Source of the DNA: Hyunsoonleella flava | GTDB taxonomy: Bacteria > Bacteroidota > Bacteroidia > Flavobacteriales > Flavobacteriaceae | Length of the DNA: 64,000 bases | Direction of reading: 5' to 3' | Assembly (NCBI RefSeq): GCF_004310325.1 | Contig: NZ_SIRT01000004.1 | Coordinates: 124,001-188,000 of the forward strand | Shown: positions 56,503-64,000 of the stretch, piece by piece | How positions within the stretch are numbered: position 1 is the first letter of the stretch | How the letters are laid out: the number at the start of each line of letters is the position of its first letter | Translations under genes and position numbers: made by a program | The notes under the pieces: generated by a model | The model's input: only the letters and a program-made list of their open reading frames with translations | The model's database searches: none | Told to the model about the DNA's origin: nothing

Positions 56503-58263
56503 CTATCTGATAAATTCAAAATAGTCTAAAAGTATTTCGTCGTTTAGCTGTTTTGGCGTAAACACCTCTAGGAGTTTAGGGGCATCTGAAGCACCAAAGA
56601 AACCAGACAGCGCATTATTCAACGTGTTTTCATCAGAAGCTGTCATGTATTCAAAATTAAACATCTTACACAAATGCTCTGCGGTTAATTGATGATGTGT
56701 TTCAAAATACGTACTAAAATTCTCGGTATTCTTATGTCCTGGCAAAATCCTAAAAATCCCACCACCTTGATTGTTCACAACAATAATTCTAAAACTATTG
56801 GGTATATAATTATTCCAAAGTGCGTTACTATCATAAAAGAAACTTAAGTCCCCTGTGATAAAGGTAGTAGGTTTATCATTTGCAACCGCACATCCAACGG
56901 CCGTTGAGGTACTTCCATCAATACCACTTGTGCCTCTATTACAATACACTTCTATGGTTTTATGCAAGGAAAAGAGCTGAGTATAACGAATAGCAGAGCT
57001 GTTTCCAACTTGTAAAATAGAGTTGTTTGGTATCTGTTTGAGAATAGTATTAAAAGCCAAAAAATCGCTAAACGGAATTTTTTTTAAATACTGTTCGTGA
57101 AGTTCTAAACGTTTTTGCTTTACTTTTTCCCATACTGGTCTATAATCAGTTTTTGTGTACTGATTTATCAATGGTAAGAACGATTCAAAAAAATCATTAG
57201 GATTAGCTTCTATATGTTTTGACAAACAAAAAAACGTGTCGTTGGCTTTTTTTTCATCAATATGCCAATGTTGTTGCGGCTTATACGTTCTAAGTAAGGC
57301 TTTTATTTTTTTAGAAACGATTAACCCTCCAAATGTTACTATAATTTCAGGCTGCAATGCCTTTTGTTCCTTGCTTGACAGGGGCGCTATAATTTGATCT
57401 ATACTTGGAAAAAAACTTTTGTTGTGCAAGTTTGACGTTGTTTCAGTAAAAACAACAACACTTTCATCCTTAGCCAACTCTTCTAATACTGATAGGTTAA
57501 CTTCATTTGGGTTGTTAACTCCAACTAAAATCATCTTTTTTGAAGCCGCTATCCAATCTTCATAACATGCCTTTAAAACTGATGGCTCAACACCTGAATT
57601 CTTCTTAAAATAAGATACTGCTTTTGCATGGACCGTTGGTTTATCAACTGTTTCATATAGCGGCTCATCAAAAGGAACATTTATATGAACTGGACCATTT
57701 TGGAACTTTGCAAAATCAATAGCATTATTTATCTCGTGCTCATTGTACTCCTGAATACCTTTTTGAAGCCCTAAGAATCGCTCCAACTTATTTTCAAGAT
57801 TTTTCATAATGGGCAACTCTTCATGACCTGGAATGTTCTTCCCATCCTTTAAATCCAACTTTAAATTGGCTGAATATAAAATGTGGTTTTTATATACATT
57901 CTTTTGGTTAATGGTTTGCCCATCTCCAATACCAATTAAATGCTTGGGTCTGTCTGCAGATAAAACCACTAACGGAATATCGCTGTAAAACGCCTCTGAA
58001 ACAGCAGGATAATAGTTTAAAAGCGCACTACCCGAAGTACATACCAAAGCTGTTGGTGCTTTAATCTGTTGTGCGATGCCCAGTGCAAAAAAAGCAGCGC
58101 AGCGTTCATCAACAATACTATAGCATTTAAAAAAGGTATCGTTCGTAAACCCAATGGTTAACGGTGCACTTCGGCTACCAGGAGAAATTATTATGTGTTT
58201 TATGTTTTTCGCTTTACACAGTTGAACCACAGTTTGTGCAAGCGGAATTTTCGGGTATATCAT
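56503..58263 (-). CDS. menD: SEPHCHC synthase MenD
   Basis: A 586-residue thiamine-diphosphate enzyme of menaquinone synthesis that joins 2-oxoglutarate to isochorismate. The N-terminus (IYPKIPLAQTVVQLC and ISPGSRSAPLTIGF) and the GTSGIDGSTSTAVG cofactor region with its TFITGDLSFFYD motif are diagnostic. ATG 58263 is used. A TTG one codon earlier is the alternative. The isochorismate synthase and a hotdog thioesterase lie upstream on the same strand. Confidence 0.96.
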   Translation of the reverse strand: MIYPKIPLAQTVVQLCKAKNIKHIIISPGSRSAPLTIGFTNDTFFKCYSIVDERCAAFFALGIAQQIKAPTALVCTSGSALLNYYPAVSEAFYSDIPLVVLSADRPKHLIGIGDGQTINQKNVYKNHILYSANLKLDLKDGKNIPGHEELPIMKNLENKLERFLGLQKGIQEYNEHEINNAIDFAKFQNGPVHINVPFDEPLYETVDKPTVHAKAVSYFKKNSGVEPSVLKACYEDWIAASKKMILVGVNNPNEVNLSVLEELAKDESVVVFTETTSNLHNKSFFPSIDQIIAPLSSKEQKALQPEIIVTFGGLIVSKKIKALLRTYKPQQHWHIDEKKANDTFFCLSKHIEANPNDFFESFLPLINQYTKTDYRPVWEKVKQKRLELHEQYLKKIPFSDFLAFNTILKQIPNNSILQVGNSSAIRYTQLFSLHKTIEVYCNRGTSGIDGSTSTAVGCAVANDKPTTFITGDLSFFYDSNALWNNYIPNSFRIIVVNNQGGGIFRILPGHKNTENFSTYFETHHQLTAEHLCKMFNFEYMTASDENTLNNALSGFFGASDAPKLLEVFTPKQLNDEILLDYFEFIR

Positions 58264-58315
58264 CAACTTCTATTTCTATTAGCAAAATTAAGAAATAGCC
58301 ATGAGACCATTTTAT

Positions 58316-59431
58316 TTATAACACCTTTTTAACGACCTTAGATTTTGCAACGGTTTCCTCCCACTCACTTTCAGGATTTGAGGTTTCCGTAATACCGCCT
58401 CCAACATAGACAAAAGCCGTATCACCTTTTATCTGCAAGCAGCGTAAGTTCACATAGAGTTGCGTGCTTTTACGCTTTAAAGTATAGGCTCTGTTTTCTA
58501 TATTGCGCTGTCCGGTTCTTGGTTTAATTTCGGTTTCAAAATTAAGTTCTCCTAAGAAACCTGTGTAAAATTCACGATTGTAATTTTCATGCTTCAAGAT
58601 AAAAGCTTTTGCCGGTGTTTTTGGCATGCCACAAACCGCAGGCGTCGGGTGCAAACTATAAAGCAATCTTTCAAAATCAATAGCGGTTTCATTTAAAACA
58701 CCTTTTATCAATGTTCGCAAATGCAACAGGTTTCCAGCTTTTACGGTTTCAACGTTAGATACTTGTATATTGTCCACAACATCCTTGATGCTTTCTAAAA
58801 TAAAATCTGTAACAAACTGTTGTTCCTGCAATTCTTTTTGCTTCCATTTTACATTTAAATCGCCTTTATAATCCTGCGTTCCTGCTAGGGACATCATCGA
58901 GAATTGCTTACCTTCAATCTTTAAAAGTGTTTCTGGAGTTGCACCTAGCCATAAGCCAATTTTTGGATGGTACCAGCAATATACAAATGCGGATTGGTAG
59001 GCGTTTAACAGTTTTTTAAAAGTGGTAAGCGGGTTGCCGTCCTTAAAATCGCAAATCTCCTTTCTTGACAATACCACTTTTTGAAATTCATCATTTTTAA
59101 TGGCTCTTATACCTTTGTCTACTAGTCTTAGATGAAACTCTTTTGCTTCGGAATTCACTTTTGAAATAACCTCGGAAGTTTGATTGCCTTTGTCATTAGT
59201 AATTTCTGAAAAAACAATGGTTTCTGACACCGAAAGCGGTATTAAAATACTATCGGCAGAATTGTCAAAAGGAGAAAACACAAAACCAGTTTTATTGAAG
59301 CCTTTTACTTTATGCAACTCATCATCTTGTTGCAGAATTGCTTTTAATGCAATGTTATTCGGTTTACGATAAACAACAAAAGGCAAGTTGTTTTTTAAGT
59401 GACGTTCTAAACGTTCAAAAAAGTGCTGCAA
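58316..59431 (-). CDS. menF: Isochorismate synthase (MenF/EntC type)
   Basis: A 371-residue chorismate-using enzyme. The active-site region contains GATPETLLKIEGKQFSMMSLAGT, VCGMPKTPAKAFI, and the C-terminal VYVGGGITETSNPESEWEET, all typical of isochorismate synthases. Location directly upstream of menD supports a menaquinone role rather than siderophore synthesis. It ends 52 bases before menD. Confidence 0.92.
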   Translation of the reverse strand: MQHFFERLERHLKNNLPFVVYRKPNNIALKAILQQDDELHKVKGFNKTGFVFSPFDNSADSILIPLSVSETIVFSEITNDKGNQTSEVISKVNSEAKEFHLRLVDKGIRAIKNDEFQKVVLSRKEICDFKDGNPLTTFKKLLNAYQSAFVYCWYHPKIGLWLGATPETLLKIEGKQFSMMSLAGTQDYKGDLNVKWKQKELQEQQFVTDFILESIKDVVDNIQVSNVETVKAGNLLHLRTLIKGVLNETAIDFERLLYSLHPTPAVCGMPKTPAKAFILKHENYNREFYTGFLGELNFETEIKPRTGQRNIENRAYTLKRKSTQLYVNLRCLQIKGDTAFVYVGGGITETSNPESEWEETVAKSKVVKKVL

Positions 59432-59435
59432 GATT

Positions 59436-59861
59436 TTATTTTTTTCTAGGTAAAGAAATTGTTGTTAGCTTACAAAGTGAAATAAGATTACCATCATCAT
59501 CAGTAACTTTTATTTCAAATAATTGCGTGGTTCTACCTTTATGAATGAATTTGGCAGTAGCATATACGTAGCCTTCTTTAATACTTTTTACATGATTTGC
59601 ACTTATCTCAATACCTCTAACAAAGGAATCTTTAAGGTCTAAAAGCATTTCTGCCGCAAAACTACCTGTAGTTTCTGCCAAAGCAACCGTTGCCCCGCCA
59701 TGTAACACACCATCTGGTTGGTATACGCGCTTATTTACCGGCATTCTTCCTACCACAAAATCCTCACCGAAATCCACCATCTCAATTTCCAATGTTTCCA
59801 TCAGCGTATTTTTGGTAATGGCATTTGCGCGTTTAAGTATCTCTTCTTTCGAAATTTGCAT
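59436..59861 (-). CDS. Hotdog-fold thioesterase (PaaI-like), possibly menaquinone thioesterase
   Basis: A 141-residue thioesterase with the PaaI/YdiI-type sequence YQPDGVLHGGATVALAETTGSFAA, where the Glu and His are catalytic. In the menaquinone pathway, the CoA ester of 1,4-dihydroxy-2-naphthoate needs a thioesterase of this type. Adjacent men genes (4 bases upstream of menF) make that the best guess, not a certainty. Confidence 0.85.
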   Translation of the reverse strand: MQISKEEILKRANAITKNTLMETLEIEMVDFGEDFVVGRMPVNKRVYQPDGVLHGGATVALAETTGSFAAEMLLDLKDSFVRGIEISANHVKSIKEGYVYATAKFIHKGRTTQLFEIKVTDDDGNLISLCKLTTISLPRKK

Positions 59862-59900
59862 GAAAATCTTTCCTATTTTTATGTTTTGTAAAAATACGAA

Positions 59901-60470
59901 ATGCCAATTACCTTAGAAAATAACAGAGTAAAATTGTCGCCACTTACGTTGGATAATTATTCCCATTTAATTACAATTGGAAGCGAGCCTAATTTGGTTC
60001 AATACTCGCCAAGCAAAGTGGATACGCCAAAAGATTTGAAAGCTTATGTTGAAACTGCCTTAGAATGGCAAGACAACAACACTGCTATTCCTTTTATTGT
60101 GTTTGACAAGGCAGTGAATGCCTATGCAGGAACGTCTCGTTACATGAATATAAGTTGGCATCATAGCGTTTTAGAAATCGGCGCAACTTGGATTGGACGA
60201 AAATTTCAAGGCACTGATTTAAATATGAACATGAAGTTTTTGATGTTACAGCATGCTTTTGAAACCTTAAATTTTGATAAAGTTGAATTTCGTGTGGATG
60301 AACGTAACATGGCATCCAGGAAAGCTGTTGAAAAAATAGGAGGAATACTGGAAGGTATTCTACGTAAAAATGTGCTATTAACCGATGGTTTTAAGCGCAA
60401 TACTTGCTGTTATGGTATTTTAAATGAAGAATGGAAGGGTCTTAAAACAACAATTTTTAAGGGTTTTTAA
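59901..60470 (+). CDS. RimJ/RimL-type GNAT acetyltransferase
   Basis: A 189-residue acetyltransferase. The ATWIGRKFQGTDLNMNMKFLMLQHAFE segment and the VDERNMASRKAVEKIGGILEG motif are the acetyl-CoA-binding core, in the style of ribosomal protein or small-molecule N-acetyltransferases. The acceptor is unknown. It is divergent from the thioesterase gene and overlaps the convergent esterase gene by 4 bases. Confidence 0.88.
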   Translation: MPITLENNRVKLSPLTLDNYSHLITIGSEPNLVQYSPSKVDTPKDLKAYVETALEWQDNNTAIPFIVFDKAVNAYAGTSRYMNISWHHSVLEIGATWIGRKFQGTDLNMNMKFLMLQHAFETLNFDKVEFRVDERNMASRKAVEKIGGILEGILRKNVLLTDGFKRNTCCYGILNEEWKGLKTTIFKGF

Positions 60471-61639
60471 TTATAGCTTTCGAGCTTTTCCTTTATCCAC
60501 TTTGAAATATTTTTATAGTAATTGTCGCTTACGTCATCCTTCTGTTCTTCCAATAATTTTTGAGTTTTAAGAATGAAGGTTTTGGCAACTTTTTTATCTC
60601 CCATTTTGTCGTACACATCGCACATGTTTACATACACCCTAACACTATTTGGCTTTTTGTTCAATGCCAAATTATAGACTTCTAAGGCAGTTTCATAATC
60701 ATTTAAATCTCTAAAATCATTGGCCACAAAATTTAGATACCCAGCACTTGCTTCATAGGAATATCCAAATATCGCTTTCCGAGTCTTGTAAAAATCCTCT
60801 ATCTTTTCTTTCAAATTGCCTTTTGAGCTTTTAGCAAAATCTTGAATCACCTTTTGGTCTGCAAAATAATTTCTGCTCATACTTAATAAGCCATCACAAA
60901 TAGAGGGTCCAACTATTTGCCAGTGCCCAACACCTTTTATTAATCTCGGTTGCCAAGACAATGTATTGTTGGGGTACTTTTTAACCAAGACATCAATATT
61001 ATTCACATTCCTTTCAAACTCAACTTCCCGTCTACCAACATCACCATGTGAGAAATACAAGTATTTCCCAAATTCTGTATTCTTTTGAAGGAGCGTGTCC
61101 GCATTTTTTACAATAATATTATCATCAGTATCTCCAAACGACGGGCTAATACCAATATAAGCATCAAACATATCCCTTTTATCACTAAACAATGTGTTAC
61201 CAACAAAAGCACCACCCCAAGAATGTCCTAAAACGGCTCTGAAACCCTCTGTTCGATAGTTCGATTCAATTAATGGAAACACCTCTTTTTTAAAATGATT
61301 GTGAAGCTCAGCGTTTTTGGGATTGAACTCTGGCCCGCGATTATCAGATACAATACCCACAAAAATCATTGGCATAACCGAATAATTATCAACCATATAA
61401 CCAGCATTTCCCGTAAGGATCCCCCAAAAAGATTCACTTTGTGCATCAAGTACATAAACTACTGGGTATTTCGAAATTGAATCTCTATGGTAGGTTTCAG
61501 GTAAGAATACTTTAACTTCTCGTTCCTTATCAAATATTTTGGAATCAATAGAATGGCTTATGTTAGATTTATCTTGAGCTGAAATAATATTTGCAACTAG
61601 AATAAAGCAAACGATAAAGAGATTTTGCAAAATTTTCAT
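60467..61639 (-). CDS. Exported alpha/beta-hydrolase esterase with C-terminal TPR
   Basis: A 390-residue protein with a signal peptide ending at ISAQ. The catalytic domain is of the esterase D/enterochelin-esterase type (KYPVVYVLDAQ, nucleophile Ser in VLGHSWGGAF, His in GVGHWQ). Residues 290-370 form two or three TPR-like helices (YETALEVYNLALNKKPNSVRVYVNM). The substrate could be a siderophore ester or another polyester, which is not decided by sequence. It is about 7 kb from the NRPS genes and separated from them by core genes. Confidence 0.85.
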   Translation of the reverse strand: MKILQNLFIVCFILVANIISAQDKSNISHSIDSKIFDKEREVKVFLPETYHRDSISKYPVVYVLDAQSESFWGILTGNAGYMVDNYSVMPMIFVGIVSDNRGPEFNPKNAELHNHFKKEVFPLIESNYRTEGFRAVLGHSWGGAFVGNTLFSDKRDMFDAYIGISPSFGDTDDNIIVKNADTLLQKNTEFGKYLYFSHGDVGRREVEFERNVNNIDVLVKKYPNNTLSWQPRLIKGVGHWQIVGPSICDGLLSMSRNYFADQKVIQDFAKSSKGNLKEKIEDFYKTRKAIFGYSYEASAGYLNFVANDFRDLNDYETALEVYNLALNKKPNSVRVYVNMCDVYDKMGDKKVAKTFILKTQKLLEEQKDDVSDNYYKNISKWIKEKLESYN

Positions 61640-61762
61640 GATGGTTAGTTTTTTATGTAAACGTTAATCTACAGTAATTAATTGTTCATTAAAAAACACC
61701 CAAAAAATCCTTAGCTATGACTTTTCAGCAAGAATGGATAAGTAATTCATTGAAAACTCCAT

Positions 61763-61770
61763 TAGATTTG
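61763..61770 (+). promoter_or_regulatory. -7 promoter element of the AraC-type gene
   Basis: TAGATTTG is a perfect TAnnTTTG match 21 bases before the GTG start at 61792. No TTG is found at the expected distance upstream, so the promoter call is partial. Confidence 0.4.
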
Positions 61771-61791
61771 TAATATCAAAGTGAGAGTAAA

Positions 61792-62646
61792 GTGAAGCAA
61801 ACTAACAAAAATTTTTATCAAGAAAAGTTAAATATTGTTACAGAGTACATTAATACTAATCTTGACAATAAAATAGACATTAAGACGCTGGCAGAACTAT
61901 CATGCTTTTCACCATTCCATTTTCATAGAATTACCAGAGCACTGTTAGGTGAACCTATTGGGAAATATATTACCAGAACCCGATTAGAAACAGCAACAAA
62001 ATTATTGCGCTATTCGTTATTAAGCATCGAAGATATTGCCTATAATGTTGGTTTTGAAACGCCTTCATCATTAACAAAAGCATTTAAATCTCATTTTAAT
62101 ATAACGCCAAATGGCTATAGAAAAGATAAATCATTCACAATCAAAAAAACTACTATTATGAAAACAATATTGAGCATTAAAAATCCTAAGATTCAAGATA
62201 TAGAAGAAAAAAAATGTCTTTATTTACGCATGCACGGGGCTTACCAAACGCTAGATTATGCTGGTGCTTGGGAAAAACTTTGGGGGCAGGTAAAAGAACA
62301 AAAACTATTTACAAAAGGTATCCAAATGTTTGGGTTACCACATGACGACCCAAAAGTTACAGACGAAACAAAGATTAGATATGACGCATGCCTCGTGATA
62401 CACAAAGTTGCAAAACCAAAGGGAGAAATAGGTGTAAAAACTTTAAAATCCGGGAAATTTGCAGTGTTTTTATACCAAGGTTCATATAGCTATTTTGCCG
62501 AAGTTTACGATTATATTTTTAATGATTGGTTGTTGAATAGCGACTATGAACTTAGGGATGAACCTGTAAGAGAACGATATATCAGCCACCCAGATCGTGT
62601 AGCTGAAGAAAAGCTAAAAACTGAATTCTATATACCGATTAAATAA
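61792..62646 (+). CDS. AraC-family regulator with GyrI-like ligand domain
   Basis: A 284-residue protein. Two helix-turn-helix motifs occupy the first 110 residues (IKTLAELSCFSPFHFHRITRALLGEPIGKYI, IEDIAYNVGFETPSSLTKAFKSHF), and a C-terminal GyrI-like/effector-binding domain (about 125-284) follows. Members bind small hydrophobic cations or drugs. The start GTG at 61792 has a very short leader after the -7 element. It is not placed beside an obvious target gene. Confidence 0.9.
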   Translation: MKQTNKNFYQEKLNIVTEYINTNLDNKIDIKTLAELSCFSPFHFHRITRALLGEPIGKYITRTRLETATKLLRYSLLSIEDIAYNVGFETPSSLTKAFKSHFNITPNGYRKDKSFTIKKTTIMKTILSIKNPKIQDIEEKKCLYLRMHGAYQTLDYAGAWEKLWGQVKEQKLFTKGIQMFGLPHDDPKVTDETKIRYDACLVIHKVAKPKGEIGVKTLKSGKFAVFLYQGSYSYFAEVYDYIFNDWLLNSDYELRDEPVRERYISHPDRVAEEKLKTEFYIPIK

Positions 62647-62657
62647 ACTCATTCCAA

Positions 62658-63557
62658 CTACTCAAACTTTACCTTGTATGCCATTACCCTATTATGAAAA
62701 AAAGTTGGCACCAACAATGTTTGAGTATCCGGTATGTAATCGATGTCTGCGGCGTTTATCTTTTTATCACGAGTATCTAAAAGCTGAGTTTTAGTCCAAT
62801 CTTTGCTATAAATATAAAATAGTTCACCTTGCCAACTAGAGACTATAAAATCTCCGTTTTCCAATCTTACAATGCCGTCGCCATGTCCTATATCAGTTGT
62901 TAGAGTTTTAAACGTATTGTCATCTTTATTATAAATCCCAAAATTATGAGATCTTGAAGCTGCATAATACATACCTTCTTTTTGAAAAGATAATCCATTT
63001 AACCTGCCCAAACTATCTTTTGCAACTTCGGTAATTTTACCTTCCGTAATCTCATAAATAGCATCAGAATTTGAGCCTGAAACAAACACCGTATTGTTTC
63101 CAACAGTAATATCATTCAAATGCGGATTATCTTCAACAGAAAATGTGTTAGTCGCTTTTTTAGAAAGTAAATCAATCTCAACAACCCTGTCAATATCATT
63201 AACATATAGTTTCCCATGGAGAATACCCATACCTTTTGGTCCGCTTAACCCTTCAGCCCATTTTAATGCTGTTATTTCTCCGTTAGTATTTATAGTAGAA
63301 ATAAAACCATTGTTATCCTTTCCCCAAGGAGAATTATTGACATTGGCCACATAAATGGTTTGCGAAGCCTTATCAAACAAAACGGCCTCACAGGTAGTTA
63401 ATAGTGAATCTGTCTCCCAAAGAAACTCTAAAGAAGGTTTTACAACGTTAGTTTCACTCTCAACCTCTACATTCTTTAACTTCTCCTTCTTTTTGTTATT
63501 ACATGAAATAGTTAGAATGGCCACCATAAAGATCAATGCAGTGTATGACGTTTTCAT
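62658..63557 (-). CDS. SMP-30-like beta-propeller lipoprotein
   Basis: A 299-residue lipoprotein (signal ending at Cys19, ISC). The body shows six beta-propeller blades of the SMP-30/gluconolactonase type, with conserved motifs VYVANVNNSPWGKDNNGFIS, LSGPKGMGILHGKLYVND and NDITVGNNTVFVSGSNSDAI. Many such proteins are lactonases, but the metal-binding and catalytic residues cannot be confirmed here. Convergent with the AraC-type gene, 11 bases apart. Confidence 0.75.
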   Translation of the reverse strand: MKTSYTALIFMVAILTISCNNKKKEKLKNVEVESETNVVKPSLEFLWETDSLLTTCEAVLFDKASQTIYVANVNNSPWGKDNNGFISTINTNGEITALKWAEGLSGPKGMGILHGKLYVNDIDRVVEIDLLSKKATNTFSVEDNPHLNDITVGNNTVFVSGSNSDAIYEITEGKITEVAKDSLGRLNGLSFQKEGMYYAASRSHNFGIYNKDDNTFKTLTTDIGHGDGIVRLENGDFIVSSWQGELFYIYSKDWTKTQLLDTRDKKINAADIDYIPDTQTLLVPTFFHNRVMAYKVKFE

Positions 63558-63590
63558 AATAAAGGTTTTTTTAGTTTGTAGACTAATGCA

Positions 63591-64000
63591 CTAAACGCGT
63601 TCTATTCTAGCACCAATGGCGCGTAAACGTTCATCGATATTTTCGTACCCACGATCAATCTGCTCAATATTCATTATGGTTGAAGTCCCTTTTGCAGATA
63701 ATGCAGCAATTAACAAGGATACTCCTGCCCTAATATCAGGAGATGTCATGGTTGTAGCTTTTAAAGTAGATTTAAAATCATGACCAATTACCGTTGCCCG
63801 ATGGGGATCACAAAGAATAATTTTTGCACCCATATCAATCAATTTATCTACAAAGAATAAGCGGCTTTCAAACATTTTTTGGTGAATTAAAACACTGCCT
63901 CTCGCTTGAGTTGCAACTACCAAAATGATACTTAACAAATCAGGAGTAAATCCTGGCCAAGGTGCATCAGAAATGGTCAAAATAGAGCCGTCAATAAAAC
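63591..64000 (-). CDS. murA: UDP-GlcNAc 1-carboxyvinyltransferase MurA, 3' part
   Basis: The frame runs in from the right edge, so about 135 C-terminal residues are present and the start is missing. [42 protein letters not shown] and [38 protein letters not shown] are the C-terminal blocks of MurA, the first committed enzyme of peptidoglycan synthesis. Nothing unusual is seen. It lies upstream of the SMP-30-like lipoprotein gene on the same strand. Confidence 0.95.
   Translation of the reverse strand, partial: FIDGSILTISDAPWPGFTPDLLSIILVVATQARGSVLIHQKMFESRLFFVDKLIDMGAKIILCDPHRATVIGHDFKSTLKATTMTSPDIRAGVSLLIAALSAKGTSTIMNIEQIDRGYENIDERLRAIGARIERV

Noticed and set aside
58316-61639. Isochorismate synthase and exported esterase as parts of a catechol siderophore pathway
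   Set aside because: The synthase is next to menD and a thioesterase, so menaquinone synthesis explains it. The esterase is 7 kb from the NRPS genes with core genes between, and no DHB genes are present.

Overview
The window is a stretch of chromosome from a low-GC Bacteroidota bacterium, most likely a marine Flavobacteriaceae. The evidence is the family repertoire (SusC-type TonB receptor with a carboxypeptidase-like N-terminal domain, DUF5777 barrels, YceI proteins, a GAPDH with a long N-terminal extension, many short-signal lipoproteins ending in a Cys), the near absence of Shine-Dalgarno sequences, and promoter elements of the TTG-N19-TAnnTTTG type. No rRNA, tRNA, CRISPR array or transposase was seen.

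Positions 1-23800 are ordinary core genome: ligA, prmC, ribD, dnaA, a low-molecular-weight phosphatase, an RsmI-like methylase, mltG, dapF, an HtrA protease, GAPDH and an FSA-type aldolase, with several small lipoproteins. The SRP RNA gene lies at about 22541-22645 on the minus strand with a well-formed promoter. A structured dispersed repeat occurs at 21019-21103 and again at 55873-55966.

Positions 23800-30810 hold a leftward envelope redox operon: a c-type cytochrome lipoprotein, YceI, an OB-fold protein, a DUF5777 barrel, a small heavy-metal-associated protein, a lipoprotein ending in a cupredoxin-like domain, then a second OB-fold/YceI/DUF5777 set. A divergent membrane-bound LytTR regulator faces it across an intergenic region with repeated GAATATT half-sites.

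Positions 30930-53598 hold the most unusual content, a nonribosomal peptide cluster in two divergent arms. The left arm encodes an acyl-CoA-dehydrogenase-like enzyme, a stand-alone adenylation enzyme with a prolyl-like pocket, a free carrier protein, a C-A-T protein whose pocket code is the serine code, a His-containing exported protein and a TonB-dependent receptor. The right arm encodes a HupE/UreJ transporter, a C-A protein whose A domain stops after motif a8, a separate GAMT-like methyltransferase, a protein that starts with the missing a9-a10 tail followed by T-T-E, a C-T-TE protein whose thioesterase nucleophile is Cys, and an Sfp-type PPTase. An ornithine cyclodeaminase homologue and an unknown membrane protein lie between the arms. 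Together they suggest a small peptide built from a proline-derived (pyrrole or pyrroline) cap, Ser and (D-)His, exported or recovered as a metal-binding compound. The product and metal are inference. The adenylation domain appears divided between separate polypeptides around a free-standing methyltransferase.

Positions 53600-64000 return to core genome: mnmE, an S1-domain CvfB-like protein, DUF2853, menD, an isochorismate synthase, a hotdog thioesterase, an esterase, an AraC-type regulator, an SMP-30-like lipoprotein and the 3' end of murA.
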